Source of the DNA: an uncultured Rickettsiella sp.
Lineage (GTDB): Bacteria > Pseudomonadota > Gammaproteobacteria > Diplorickettsiales > Diplorickettsiaceae
Direction: 5' to 3'
DNA: 64,000 nt
Assembly (NCBI GenBank): GCA_947058615.1
Contig: CAMSHF010000006.1
Span: 43,612 to 107,611, forward strand
Shown here: one piece after another, positions 51,344-60,550 of the stretch
Position numbering within the stretch: position 1 is the stretch's first letter
How the letters are laid out: every line of letters starts with the position of its first letter
The notes under the pieces: generated by a model
The model's database searches: none
The model's input: the letters and a program-made list of their open reading frames with translations, nothing else
What the model was told of the DNA's origin: nothing
Made by a program: the position numbers and the translations under genes

Positions 51344-51617
51344 TACTGACTTCGAGTTCCTCAACGGATAAATTACTACTTTGCTGATCATTACATTCAT
51401 CAATACTGGCTAATTTAACATTCTTTGCTGGAACGACTGTTGAAATAGCATGTTTGTAGACCATCTGGCTAACTGAGTTTTTTAATAACACAACGAATTG
51501 ATCAAATGATTCTACTAAACCCTGAAGTTTAATCCCATTAACAAGGTAGATTGAAACAGGAACTTTATCTTTACGCAATGCGTTTAGAAAAGGATCTTGT
51601 AGTTGCCCTTTAGACAT
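51336..51617 (-). CDS. hfq: RNA chaperone Hfq
   Basis: 93 residues from the ATG at 51617 ([19 protein letters not shown]), with GGAGAAG just before. The Sm1 motif ([25 protein letters not shown]) and Sm2 motif ([10 protein letters not shown]) are intact, with the conserved Gln8 and the distal and proximal RNA-binding residues. Hfq forms a hexameric ring that pairs small RNAs with mRNAs. The C-terminal tail is short and acidic. The final codons overlap the remnant hflX start, which shows the ancestral operon. Confidence 0.96.
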   Translation of the reverse strand: MSKGQLQDPFLNALRKDKVPVSIYLVNGIKLQGLVESFDQFVVLLKNSVSQMVYKHAISTVVPAKNVKLASIDECNDQQSSNLSVEELEVSNA

Positions 51618-51918
51618 AATTAGCTTCTCCATGCAAATTTTAAATATAAATATAATCTCAAAAAGCCTTGGCCTTAAATTTATTTAGCTTATAACCAAGC
51701 GAAATAAGTTTAGCATGGTAAAGTCATAGGGCATAGTCCTTAACGTTAAGAGTTTGCTTGATTTCCTCAAGGTCCGAGGAGATATAAGAAAAATAGTTCA
51801 TACCGATTCAGCCTAACAAAATAGGCTATCGCTATTAAAACAGGGATAAAAAATTAACCCTAGGCGTTTAAGCAGGCATAAGTTTTTTATCTAAAAGATA
51901 ATTTTTGGTAAATTTTTG
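51618..51918. other. Intergenic stretch between polA and hfq
   Basis: 301 bases downstream of polA and upstream of hfq on the minus strand. It should hold the hfq promoter and possibly the polA terminator, but I see no good hairpin with a T-run and no ORF or RNA gene. Confidence 0.5.
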
Positions 51919-54612
51919 TCATGTTGTGTTCCAATTTAAACCGACCTCACTATCGACGATGAGTGGAACGGATAGGCGCGTGGTATTGACCATTAAATTT
52001 TCAATGACAGGTTGTGCTTGCTTAAGATCGGCATTTGCTACTTCGAATACCAGTTCATCATGGACTTGCATAATCATACGTGCATTAAGGCGCTGTTGAG
52101 ATAAGGCCTGATCGATAGCGATCATCGCTTTTTTTATGATATCCGCCGCAGTCCCTTGTAAGGGCGCATTAATAGCAGCGCGTTCACTGGCGCGACGTCG
52201 TAAAGGATCATTGGAGTTAATGAAGGCTAAATTTAAACGTCGTTTGAACAGAGTAGTGACATAAGCGTGTTCATGCGCTTGTTGGCGAGTGCGCTCCATA
52301 TATTCTTTTACGCCGGGATAACGATCAAAATATCGTTCGATATAGTTTTTAGCTTCCTCACGTGAGATGCCTAATTGTCTGGATAAACCAAAAGACGACA
52401 TACCATAAATAAGACCAAAATTGACCGCTTTAGCACTACGGCGTTGTTCAGGTGTAACTTCATACAAGGGAATGTTTAAAACTTCTGCGGCAGTTGCTTG
52501 GTGAATATCGAGTCCTTGAGCAAACGCATCGAGTAAGCCTTTATCTTGAGAAAAGTGAGCCACAATGCGTAATTCGATCTGAGAGTAATCCGCGGCAAGG
52601 ATTTTATAACCGGGCGGCGCAATAAAAGCGGCGCGGATTTTTCGCCCTTCTTCCGTTCTTGCTGGAATATTTTGTAGGTTAGGATCGGATGAAGAAAGTC
52701 GACCTGTGACTACCGCCGCCTGGTGATAGGAAGTATGGATACGACCGGTTTCTGGATTAATTCGCTCAGGCAGTTTGTCGGTATAGGTTGATTTTAATTT
52801 ACTTAAGCTACGATGTTTTAAAATCACTTTAGCCAGAGGATATCGTCTGGCCAATGCCTGCAAAACGTTTTCAGAGGTGGACGCTTGACCTTTGGGTGTT
52901 TTTTCCAAAATAGGTAAGCTTTGTTCTACAAATAATACGGTTTGTAATTGTTTAGGCGATCCGAGATTAAAAGCTTTACCGGCCATTTGATAGGCTTTTT
53001 CTTCTAATTTTAATAAGCGTTTTGCAATGGAAAGACTTTGTTTCTTGAGTAATTGTGCATCGACCAATACGCCATGGCGTTCAATACGAGAGAGTACGGG
53101 GACTAATGGCATTTCGATATCTGAGAAAACCTTAAATAAACCAGGTAATGCCTCCAATTGAGGTTTAAGAACCTCTTGTAAACGAAAAGCAATTTCGGCA
53201 TCTTCAGAGGCGTAAGGACCCGCTTTTTGGATGTCAATTTGATTGAAGGTTTTTTGTTTTGATCCTTTGCCTGCGATTTCTTCAAAAAGGATGGTTTTAT
53301 GATCCAGATGCTTGATTGCAGCACTATCAAGACTATGTGAATTACTCGCACTATCAAGTAAATAGGAAGCGATCAGGGTATCAAAGTAAAGTCCTTGCAA
53401 TTGAATTCCATAATTGGCGAGTACACTCATGTCGTATTTTAAATGATGACCTATTTTTAATTGATTAGGATCTTCAAATAAGGGTTTTAATTGCTGTAAA
53501 ACCCAATCTCTCGGTAATTGTTGGGGTGCTCCAAGGTAATTATGGGCGAGTGGAATATAAAAAGGTTTTTTACATTTAAAAGCAAAAGAGAGACCGACCA
53601 GCTCCGCATGCATCACATCTAAACTCGTGGTTTCGGTATCGAAAGCCCAGATTTTTGCTTCAGTAAGTTGCTTTAGAAATGTTTGAAAAGATGTTTTGTC
53701 GAGAATTAAGGTATACGTTGCTTGGGTAGGCTTCACTGGCTTAACGGGTGTATCGGCCTGTTGATTTTGTTCTAACTCGCGTAACCACCCTTTAAATTCT
53801 AACTTTTTATAGCATTCCATTAATGCGGCCGTGTCCGGCGTCCTAAGACGGAATTTCTCTAAATCAAATTCAAGGTCAACATCTTTTTTTATGGTGACTA
53901 ATTGACGTGATAAGGTGAGCTTATCGAGGTGGATTTTAAGATTTTCCCCTACTTTTCCCTTAATTTCATCAGCATTTTTTATTATTGACTCAAGGTTTCC
54001 ATAGTGCTTAAGCCACTTTGCGGCTGTTTTGGGTCCCACATTGGGAATTCCAGGTACGTTATCAACCGGGTCGCCAATTAAACTTAAATAGTCTGTTATT
54101 TGCTCGGGAGTGACGCCAAATTTATCAATAACCCCTTGACGATCAAGTTGTGTATTCGTCATGGTGTTGACTAAGGTAACCTGTTCAGAGACCAATTGGG
54201 CAAAATCTTTATCGCCAGTGGAAATTAAAACTGGCCATTGTTGTTGAATGGCTTTAGCCGCTAACGTCCCTATCACATCATCGGCTTCAACGCCGGGATG
54301 GATGATGAGCGGTAAACCTAAACGGCGTATGATGGTATACAGGGGTTCAATTTGTTGTTGTAAATCATTTGGCATCGTAGGGCGATGTGCTTTGTAGTCT
54401 GTGTAGAGTTCTTCACGGAAGGTTTTGCCTTTAGCGTCAAAAACAACAACAGCATAGTCTGGATTTATTTCTTTAATTAATTTACGGAGCATAGTGATCA
54501 CACCGTAAACTGCTCCAGTAGGCTCCCCTCTTGAGTTGCTTAACGGTGGAAGCGCATGAAAGGCACGATAAAGATAAGAGGTGCCATCAATTAAGACAAA
54601 AGGTTTTTTCAT
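51919..54612 (-). CDS. polA: DNA polymerase I
   Basis: About 897 residues from the ATG at 54612 (MKKPFVLIDGTSYLYRAFHALPPL); the frame extends further upstream, with another ATG at 54630. The order is 5'-3' exonuclease (GVEADDVIGTLA, STGDKDFAQLV), a 3'-5' exonuclease that keeps its acidic residues (WAFDTETTSLD, YASEDAEIA) and polymerase (LAADYSQIELRIVAHFS, RRSAKAVNFGLIYGMSSFGL, MQVHDELVFEV). Proofreading thus looks intact. It removes RNA primers and fills gaps. It is divergent from guaC. Confidence 0.97.
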   Translation of the reverse strand: MKKPFVLIDGTSYLYRAFHALPPLSNSRGEPTGAVYGVITMLRKLIKEINPDYAVVVFDAKGKTFREELYTDYKAHRPTMPNDLQQQIEPLYTIIRRLGLPLIIHPGVEADDVIGTLAAKAIQQQWPVLISTGDKDFAQLVSEQVTLVNTMTNTQLDRQGVIDKFGVTPEQITDYLSLIGDPVDNVPGIPNVGPKTAAKWLKHYGNLESIIKNADEIKGKVGENLKIHLDKLTLSRQLVTIKKDVDLEFDLEKFRLRTPDTAALMECYKKLEFKGWLRELEQNQQADTPVKPVKPTQATYTLILDKTSFQTFLKQLTEAKIWAFDTETTSLDVMHAELVGLSFAFKCKKPFYIPLAHNYLGAPQQLPRDWVLQQLKPLFEDPNQLKIGHHLKYDMSVLANYGIQLQGLYFDTLIASYLLDSASNSHSLDSAAIKHLDHKTILFEEIAGKGSKQKTFNQIDIQKAGPYASEDAEIAFRLQEVLKPQLEALPGLFKVFSDIEMPLVPVLSRIERHGVLVDAQLLKKQSLSIAKRLLKLEEKAYQMAGKAFNLGSPKQLQTVLFVEQSLPILEKTPKGQASTSENVLQALARRYPLAKVILKHRSLSKLKSTYTDKLPERINPETGRIHTSYHQAAVVTGRLSSSDPNLQNIPARTEEGRKIRAAFIAPPGYKILAADYSQIELRIVAHFSQDKGLLDAFAQGLDIHQATAAEVLNIPLYEVTPEQRRSAKAVNFGLIYGMSSFGLSRQLGISREEAKNYIERYFDRYPGVKEYMERTRQQAHEHAYVTTLFKRRLNLAFINSNDPLRRRASERAAINAPLQGTAADIIKKAMIAIDQALSQQRLNARMIMQVHDELVFEVANADLKQAQPVIENLMVNTTRLSVPLIVDSEVGLNWNTT

Positions 54613-54717
54613 AAAGCTTTTTTTCAGCATATTTACGCGATGGATTGGCATGGATGGACAAGCGTCTTATGATAACATAAGCGCTGTATTGTATTTTAAT
54701 ATCATCATGGGGTTAAT

Positions 54718-55782
54718 ATGCGCATTGAGCAAGAAATAAGATTAGACTTTAAGGATGTTTTAATCCGCCCAAAACGCAGCACATTACAAACACGAGCCGA
54801 TGTGGATTTAACCCGTGAGTATCTGTTTAAACATTCACGATTTTCATGGAAAGGGATACCTATTATTGCTTCGAATATGGATCACACCGGCACGTTTGCG
54901 ATGGCGAAAAGTTTAGCAAAATATAAATTACTGACGGCCATTGATAAGTTTGCTAGTTTACAAGATTGGAAAAAATTTTCTGAGGGAAAAACTAAATTGA
55001 ATGCCTATTGTTTTCCGACAACAGGGATTAAGTCAGAAGATGCCGATATGTTGGCGAAAATTATTAAAGTAGCGCCGAGTCCTTTTATTTGCATTGATGT
55101 TGCGAATGGCTATACCCAGCGTTTTGTGGACTGTGTTCGCGCATTACGAAAAAAATACGCTAAAAAAACCTTAATTGCGGGTAATGTTGTGACTGCTGAA
55201 ATGGCTGAAGAGTTGGTTTTAGCGGGTGCAGATATTGTTAAAGTAGGCATTGGTCCAGGTTCTGTTTGCACGACTCGTTTAAAAACAGGCGTAGGTTATC
55301 CCCAATTATCCGCTATCATAGAGTGTGCCGACGCCGTACATGGTTTAGGAGGGCATTTGTGTGCGGATGGGGGTTGCGTTTCGCCCGGAGACGTTGCTAA
55401 AGCATTTGCCGCGGGTGCAGACTTTGTTATGCTAGGGGGGATGCTTGCAGGGCACGAAGAATGTGCCGGTGAAAAAATAGAGGAAAAGGGTCAGTTGTTT
55501 ATGCGGTTTTATGGAATGAGTTCGAGTGAGGCCATGCAAAAACATCATGGTAAAGTAAATGCTTATCGTGCCAGTGAAGGTCGTTCAGTCAATGTTCCTT
55601 ATCGAGGTAAAGTTGAAAACACGATACTTGATATTTTAGGTGGACTGCGATCGACGTGTACTTATGTGGGCGCACAGCGTTTAAAGGAGCTTTCTAAACG
55701 AACCACTTTTTTGCGCGTTACGCAACAATTGAATGAAGTTTTTGCTGCCTTGCAAGTCAATGAATGGGTTAGTGAAAATTAG
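54718..55782 (+). CDS. guaC: GMP reductase
   Basis: 354 residues. [23 protein letters not shown] is the GuaC-specific start, distinguishing it from IMP dehydrogenase, and there is no CBS pair. [27 protein letters not shown] carries the catalytic Cys (about residue 184), and the C-terminal flap [25 protein letters not shown] is typical. It reduces GMP to IMP with NADPH, linking guanine to adenine nucleotides, and complements purA in this window. Confidence 0.96.
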   Translation: MRIEQEIRLDFKDVLIRPKRSTLQTRADVDLTREYLFKHSRFSWKGIPIIASNMDHTGTFAMAKSLAKYKLLTAIDKFASLQDWKKFSEGKTKLNAYCFPTTGIKSEDADMLAKIIKVAPSPFICIDVANGYTQRFVDCVRALRKKYAKKTLIAGNVVTAEMAEELVLAGADIVKVGIGPGSVCTTRLKTGVGYPQLSAIIECADAVHGLGGHLCADGGCVSPGDVAKAFAAGADFVMLGGMLAGHEECAGEKIEEKGQLFMRFYGMSSSEAMQKHHGKVNAYRASEGRSVNVPYRGKVENTILDILGGLRSTCTYVGAQRLKELSKRTTFLRVTQQLNEVFAALQVNEWVSEN

Positions 55783-55824
55783 TGAGCACATCTAGGCTGA
55801 AAGAGTGACTATCTTTGGGCAAAA

Positions 55825-56241
55825 ATGACAATGAACGCGCTTCAAAAAAAACGTTTAAATTTTGTTTTGTTTATGCTACTTGTAGCCAGTGTCAGTATCA
55901 GCTTGTCTCTTTATGCGTTAAAACAAAATATCAATTTGTTTTATACACCTAGCCAATTAGCTAAACAGCACTTACCTCCGGGTCAATTGTTTCGTTTAGG
56001 GGGCCAGGTTAAAAAAGGGTCAGTGAAGCAAAATGAACAACAATTGCTTGTTTCCTTTGTGGTGAGTGATTCAACACATCCTATTTTAGTTGAATATCGT
56101 GGCGTCCTACCTGATTTATTCCGTGAAGGGCAGTCGGTGGTAATTGAAGGGAGTTTAGATTCAGCGGGTATTATGCAAGCTAATCAAGTACTGGCAAAAC
56201 ATGATGAGCGTTATAGGCCCGCTAATACCCTTCATAATTGA
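55825..56241 (+). CDS. ccmE: Cytochrome c maturation heme chaperone CcmE
   Basis: 138 residues. One N-terminal membrane anchor (about 11-32) is followed by the periplasmic OB fold: YTPSQL, FRLGGQVKKGSV and EYRGVLPDLFREGQSVVIEG. The heme-attachment motif HDERY places His126 and Tyr130. CcmE receives heme from CcmC and hands it to CcmFH for cytochrome c assembly. Usually it lies inside a ccmABCDEFGH operon; here none of the others flank it, so it is displaced. A second ATG at 55831 could also be the start. Confidence 0.93.
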   Translation: MTMNALQKKRLNFVLFMLLVASVSISLSLYALKQNINLFYTPSQLAKQHLPPGQLFRLGGQVKKGSVKQNEQQLLVSFVVSDSTHPILVEYRGVLPDLFREGQSVVIEGSLDSAGIMQANQVLAKHDERYRPANTLHN

Positions 56242-56291
56242 AAGATTTTTTAACAACATTTTACATCTGATAGCAAGAATAGGGAAATAAA

Positions 56292-56837
56292 ATGACCAGA
56301 ATGAGTTGGCTAAAGTTATCGTTAGGGGTTTTGCTGGTGGCTATAGCCAGCCTAGTTTACATCTTACTGACTCGATTTTTTCCAAGTGAAGAGGTCTTTT
56401 TCATGGGATCCCGAGCGATAACTCGGGCCTTAGTATTGGATCTCAGTATCAAAAGTAATCAAGATTATGCGACTTTTTTGCCTGAAAATTCAGGATTTTT
56501 AGTGCTTCATCCCATAAAATCGTCCGAAGATCATCGCGAGGATATCCTTGAAACCCGTGACATCTTTGCTTTAGTTAAAAAAACCAATAAGAATACGATA
56601 CAAGATTCGGACCCTCTTTATCCCGAATTAGAATTACTTTTTTTGAAAAAAACCCCTTTAGGAATACGCGCTAATTATGTGACATTGTCTAGTTTAGGGG
56701 TTAAAAGTATTTTTTTTAATCCGGATTATCTTCTTCATTTTTCACCAATCTATCAAGATAAGCTTCCTCATGCGGCGGGTTATGCCGTTATGGGCGATAG
56801 TAGCCAGCGGCAAATTCGTGATATTCTAGTGCATTAA
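56292..56837 (+). CDS. Unknown protein with one membrane anchor
   Basis: A 181-residue protein I do not recognise. Residues 8-27 (KLSLGVLLVAIASLVYILLT) form a single N-terminal membrane helix, followed by a soluble domain that probably faces the periplasm (LPENSGFLVLHPIKSSEDHRED, YVTLSSLGVKSIFFNPDYLL). There is no lipobox and no heme motif. The gene lies between ccmE and sdhE with short gaps, so it may belong to the same transcript; a link to respiration is only suggested by position. Confidence 0.7.
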   Translation: MTRMSWLKLSLGVLLVAIASLVYILLTRFFPSEEVFFMGSRAITRALVLDLSIKSNQDYATFLPENSGFLVLHPIKSSEDHREDILETRDIFALVKKTNKNTIQDSDPLYPELELLFLKKTPLGIRANYVTLSSLGVKSIFFNPDYLLHFSPIYQDKLPHAAGYAVMGDSSQRQIRDILVH

Positions 56838-56865
56838 TCTTTGGCAGACCGATTACTGCTTAACT

Positions 56866-57117
56866 ATGAAGAATTTACAAGAAAAACTAAAACGTTTACG
56901 ATGGCAATGTCGGCGCGGGATGTTGGAATTAGATCTTATTCTGCAGGCTTTTTTAGATAAAAGTTATCTCAATTTGTCTCCAGAAGATCAGGATCAATTT
57001 GAACAGTTATTAACTTACTCTGATCAAGTGATTTACTCTTATTTAATTAAACGTCAGCCGATTGCAAGCACAAGAATGCAAGCATTGGTAGAACGGGTAA
57101 TGAATAATGGCCGCTAA
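56866..57117 (+). CDS. sdhE: FAD assembly factor SdhE
   Basis: An 83-residue helical protein with the family motif RGMLELD (Arg17, Gly18, Glu21), needed to attach FAD covalently to succinate dehydrogenase subunit SdhA. PEDQDQFEQLLTYSDQVIYSYLI matches the second half of the fold. It overlaps the ygfX-like gene by 11 bases, as in many gammaproteobacteria where sdhE and ygfX form a pair. Confidence 0.92.
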   Translation: MKNLQEKLKRLRWQCRRGMLELDLILQAFLDKSYLNLSPEDQDQFEQLLTYSDQVIYSYLIKRQPIASTRMQALVERVMNNGR

Positions 57118-57532
57118 TTTTTATCGTTTAAAATCCTCTTATTATTTAGCTATTTTTATCTTAGTGGTACATGGCGGTGCGATTGCTTGTTTATGCTTTT
57201 TGGCTTGGCCCTGGTGGACTAAATTATTGTTAAGCTTCGCTTGTTTGATGAGTTTTGTGACACTTTTCTGTCAACATGTTTTATTGAATAATCCTTATTC
57301 TATCATTGAATTTTGGCAACAAAGTCCGACCTGTTGGCAATTGAGAAATAATCTCGGTGAAGTCAGTAAACAACAATTGACTACGGATAGTATTTGCACG
57401 CGCTATTTTGTGTTATTGAATTTTGTCGCTTTAAATAAGAATAAAACTAAAATTTCTTTAGTTTTATTGCCGGATAGCTTAAGTCCTAAGGATTTTAGGC
57501 AACTACATAGACAACTCCAGCAATCGGGCTGA
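57107..57532 (+). CDS. YgfX/CptA-like membrane protein
   Basis: A 141-residue protein with two N-terminal membrane spans (about 13-32 and 39-56), then a small cytoplasmic domain. The opening FYRLKSSYYLAIFILVVHGGAIACLCFLAWPWW resembles the L-x-S...HGxA pattern of YgfX. YgfX (CptA) in E. coli is a membrane protein encoded with SdhE and reported to affect MreB and FtsZ. The assignment is based mainly on topology and the sdhE overlap. Confidence 0.75.
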   Translation: MAANFYRLKSSYYLAIFILVVHGGAIACLCFLAWPWWTKLLLSFACLMSFVTLFCQHVLLNNPYSIIEFWQQSPTCWQLRNNLGEVSKQQLTTDSICTRYFVLLNFVALNKNKTKISLVLLPDSLSPKDFRQLHRQLQQSG

Positions 57533-57637
57533 TTTCATTTAAAACAAGATTTAAGCGGTACAAGCACTAATTTACGTATAGTCTTAGTATGCGGATCAAT
57601 GTATAATTTTCACTCAGTTCCAATTTTAGTAAGCTTT

Positions 57638-58057
57638 ATGTCACACACAGTATCACAGCCTACCTTGCCTTCCTCGGAAGGCCCCATAGCGATGTCTTCT
57701 CTCGCTATCACTGAAAATGCCGCCAATAAGATAGGAGAGCTCATTAGGGATGAGGGAAACCTTCAACTAAAACTACGTGTATTTATTACCGGAGGGGGTT
57801 GTTCGGGGTTCCAATATGGATTTAGTTTTGATGAAACTATCAATGAAGATGATACGATTATCACCAAGGCGATAGTTCAAAAATCAGTAGAGGCTTCTGA
57901 GCCTGCTCAGGTTCAATTACTTGTGGATCCCATGAGTTTAACCTATTTAATAGGCGCAGAGATTGATTATAAGTCCGATTTAACCGGCGAGCAGTTTATC
58001 ATTCGTAACCCCAATGCTAAAACGACGTGTGGTTGTGGTTCTTCTTTTTCGGCTTAA
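57638..58057 (+). CDS. erpA: Iron-sulfur cluster insertion protein ErpA
   Basis: From the ATG at 57638 the A-type carrier is 139 residues; an earlier ATG at 57599 and a later one (at 57692) are possible, and the core is about 114 residues. The three cluster cysteines are Cys55 ([13 protein letters not shown]), Cys131 and Cys133 (TTCGCGSSF). [16 protein letters not shown] is the conserved central segment. ErpA delivers 4Fe-4S clusters to respiratory and isoprenoid enzymes. The residue pattern suits ErpA better than IscA. Confidence 0.92.
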   Translation: MSHTVSQPTLPSSEGPIAMSSLAITENAANKIGELIRDEGNLQLKLRVFITGGGCSGFQYGFSFDETINEDDTIITKAIVQKSVEASEPAQVQLLVDPMSLTYLIGAEIDYKSDLTGEQFIIRNPNAKTTCGCGSSFSA

Positions 58058-58150
58058 ACGCATTATTTAACTAACTTTAGTTTTTAGTCTTTTTTAAATC
58101 TCGATAAAAGTTTGCAAACTGTTGAGTCTCTTATTCCTAAGCCCGTAGTT

Positions 58151-59272
58151 TTAACGAGGTACTTGATAAACTCCTCCCAGAATAGTTGCGTTTTTAGCGC
58201 CAGTGACTTCAGGAAGGTTACTGGTCTTTTTTTCTAAAGTTTGTTTTGCCATCCATGCAAAGGCCATGGCTTCTAGCCAGTCACTGGATATTCCTCGATC
58301 CTCGGTTAGTAGTACAGATTGCGGATGACAATGTTTTTCTAAGCGTTTTCTTAAATAAATATTTTTACGGCCTCCCCCGCACAGTAAAATCACCGCGTGG
58401 CTTGCATTAAAATTTTTAATGGCCCTGGCCACACTGACAGCAATCAGTTCACAAAGTGTGGCTTGTATTGCAGCGGGTGTTAAACATCGATTGAATGAAG
58501 TTAAATGTCTGGATATCCATTTAAAATTGAAATATTCAGGCCCCGTACTTTTGGGGGGTTTCAATTGGAAATAAGGATCCGCTAAAAATTGTGTTAATAA
58601 ATCTTCGTCTAGCTGAGCGTTTGCGGCCCAAGCCCCCTCTTTATCAAACCATTGCTTGAGATGATGCTGTATCCACTGATCGAGTAGACAATTTGCAGGA
58701 CCCGTATCAAAGCCTAAAATGGATGCCTTTAAATCAGCCGGCAAATAGGTGATATTGGCAATCCCACCGAGATTAAGTACGATGGTATCTTCTTTTTGAG
58801 TACGAAAAAGTGTGTTGTGAAAAGCCGGAGTTAATGGGGCTCCTTGACCTCCGGCCGCCATATCGCGTCGGCGAAAATCCGCAATGGTTGTAATGCCCGT
58901 TTTTTCGGCAATAATATTCGGATCACCTATCTGTAGCGTAAATGGATAATTGCAAAGATGAGGATAATGAAAAACAGTTTGACCATGACTTCCTATTCCT
59001 AAAATTTCCTTAGCAGAACGATGGCTTTTTTTTAATAAATGTTTAACCGCTTCCACTGAAATTAATGCGATTTTTTGGTCAAGCTCAGCCAATTTTACAA
59101 GACTGATTAAGTCTGTGCTATAAAGCTGAGTGAGCTCTTCACGCAAAACATCAGGTAAATGTGATTTATAAGTGGCTAGTAAATTGGGTGTGTCAATAGA
59201 AAAGTCCACCAGTACTGCATCGATTGCGTCCATACTGGTCCCAGACATTAATCCAATGTACAGTTTTTTCAT
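58151..59272 (-). CDS. anmK: Anhydro-N-acetylmuramic acid kinase
   Basis: 373 residues, of normal length. LYIGLMSGTSMDAIDAVLVDF is the ATP-binding start, GSHGQTVFHYPH and TIADFRRRDMAAGGQGAPLTPAFH hold the catalytic Asp region, and VLNLGGIANITYL the second phosphate loop. It phosphorylates 1,6-anhydro-MurNAc in the cytoplasm for cell-wall recycling, a pathway that also needs an amidase such as AmpD. It is divergent from rnpB. Confidence 0.95.
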   Translation of the reverse strand: MKKLYIGLMSGTSMDAIDAVLVDFSIDTPNLLATYKSHLPDVLREELTQLYSTDLISLVKLAELDQKIALISVEAVKHLLKKSHRSAKEILGIGSHGQTVFHYPHLCNYPFTLQIGDPNIIAEKTGITTIADFRRRDMAAGGQGAPLTPAFHNTLFRTQKEDTIVLNLGGIANITYLPADLKASILGFDTGPANCLLDQWIQHHLKQWFDKEGAWAANAQLDEDLLTQFLADPYFQLKPPKSTGPEYFNFKWISRHLTSFNRCLTPAAIQATLCELIAVSVARAIKNFNASHAVILLCGGGRKNIYLRKRLEKHCHPQSVLLTEDRGISSDWLEAMAFAWMAKQTLEKKTSNLPEVTGAKNATILGGVYQVPR

Positions 59273-59364
59273 GTGATTTCTTTCCGAAAGCTTAAAAGAG
59301 GGGCGTAAAACTTTTTAATTGTATTGCAATATACACCGAAAAAATAGTACGCTAAGCCGGAGTA

Positions 59365-59886
59365 GAGTTAGCTAGACAGTCGCTGTAATGTCCCTATTTA
59401 AATCAGTTAAAAGATAGAATGGGTTTATTACAGAGGAAAGTCCGGGCTCCATCGGGCAAAGTGCCAGGTAATACCTGGGAGGTCTAAGCCTACGGAAAGT
59501 GCCACAGAAAATAGACCGCCGAAGACTATCCGTTTTGCTTTGGCGAAGCGGAGCTCATAGCAATCGGATTTTTTGACAAGGCGCCGTAAAAATGAGCAAC
59601 CGGAGTGTGTGTAACAGACTTGAGGATTGCGAATTAAGCGGAAACGTAGTCAAAAATTCAAGTGCGAGGAGTATAGAGCGAGGTAAGGGTGAAAAGGTGT
59701 GGTAAAAGCGCACCGCGTCATTGGTAACAATTGATGGCAGGGTAAACCCCACTTGGAGCAAGACCAAATAGGAATCTTTTAAGCATGGCCCATGCGAGGT
59801 TCGGGTAGGTCGCTTGAGATGTACGGTGACGTACATCCTAGATGAATGACTGTCCACGACAGAACCCGGCTTATCGGCTAACTCTC
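59365..59886 (+). ncRNA. rnpB: RNase P RNA (class A) with enlarged internal insertion
   Basis: The conserved core is clear: AGACAGTCGC near the 5' end, AGAGGAAAGTCCGGGCTCC (59436 on), GTGCCAGGTAATACCTGG, GACCGCCG at about 59515, AGGTAAGGGTGAAAAGGTG, AGAGTGG-equivalent AAAGCGCACCGCG, TAAACCCCAC, and GATGAATGACTGTCCACGACAGAACCCGGCTTATCGGC at the 3' end. Terminal helix P1 forms between GAGTTAGC (59365-59372) and GCTAACTC (59877-59884). RNase P cuts 5' leaders from tRNA precursors. At about 522 bases it is far longer than the 377-base E. coli RNA. The extra sequence lies at 59521-59680, where E. coli has a roughly 22-base P12 hairpin. Confidence 0.96.
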
Positions 59887-60005
59887 TTATCTATTTTCTA
59901 TCCGTTTATTACCTTTTTAATAATAAATACAAGCCTTTTTTAAGCCTTTCCTCTGAGCTTTCGGGTAGCAACCCATAGCAAAACTTTTATGAATTTATCC
60001 AGTGC

Positions 60006-60035
60006 TTGACAAGAAGCAATTCTAATTCCTATAGT
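60006..60035 (+). promoter_or_regulatory. Strong sigma-70 promoter of the division and cell wall cluster
   Basis: TTGACA (60006-60011) and TATAGT (60030-60035) are 18 bases apart, a near-consensus sigma-70 promoter. The predicted start is near 60042, just at the first MraZ box. It is the Pmra-type promoter for mraZ, rsmH, ftsL and ftsI. Confidence 0.82.
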
Positions 60036-60043
60036 GTAATTAA

Positions 60044-60078
60044 GTGGACAAAAGTGGACAAAAGTGGACAAAAGTGGG
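60044..60078 (+). repeat. Four direct repeats: probable MraZ operator
   Basis: GTGG is repeated with exact 10-base period at 60044, 60054, 60064 and 60074; the first three copies are followed by ACAAAA and the last reads GTGGGATAAA. In several bacteria MraZ binds TGGG-type repeats spaced by 10 bases in its own promoter to repress it. The boxes lie between the predicted transcript start and the mraZ ATG. Confidence 0.82.
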
Positions 60079-60085
60079 ATAAATT

Positions 60086-60541
60086 ATGTTTCGGGGTATA
60101 AATTTGGTAGTGCTCGATGCGAAGGGCCGGATTAAGTTACCGGTGCGCTATCGGCAGTTATTGCCTACTGATAAAGAACCTCAATTCGTGCTGACGACAG
60201 ATACCGAATCTCCTTGTCTGCTGCTTTATCCCATACAAGAGTGGGACATTATCGAAGAAAAATTACAGGCTTTACCGAGCTTTAATCCGGCAGTACGACG
60301 CATACAACGCTTATTAATAGGGCATGCAACGGATTTAGATTTAGATACCAATGGTCGGATTCTGTTACCGGTGTTGTTAAGAAATTATGCGCATTTAGAA
60401 AAAGAAATTATGGTCGTTGGTCAGGGTCGAAAAATTGAATTGTGGAGTGCCCGTGAATGGAATGATTATCGGACTCAATGGATAGCAGATACGGTGAAGC
60501 CAGAGGATATGCCGGATGATTTACAGAATTTAGCGTTGTAG
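60086..60541 (+). CDS. mraZ: Transcriptional regulator MraZ
   Basis: A 151-residue protein with two SpoVT/AbrB-like swapped-hairpin repeats: LDAKGRIKLPVRYRQLL in the first and LDLDTNGRILLPVLLRNYAHL in the second, each with the DxxGRI.LP signature. MraZ forms a ring that binds the direct repeats just upstream and lowers expression of the dcw cluster. The rsmH ATG follows after nine bases. No strong ribosome site is seen; GTGGGA of the last operator box lies about six bases before the ATG and may serve both roles. Confidence 0.96.
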   Translation: MFRGINLVVLDAKGRIKLPVRYRQLLPTDKEPQFVLTTDTESPCLLLYPIQEWDIIEEKLQALPSFNPAVRRIQRLLIGHATDLDLDTNGRILLPVLLRNYAHLEKEIMVVGQGRKIELWSAREWNDYRTQWIADTVKPEDMPDDLQNLAL

Positions 60542-60550
60542 GCAACATTG

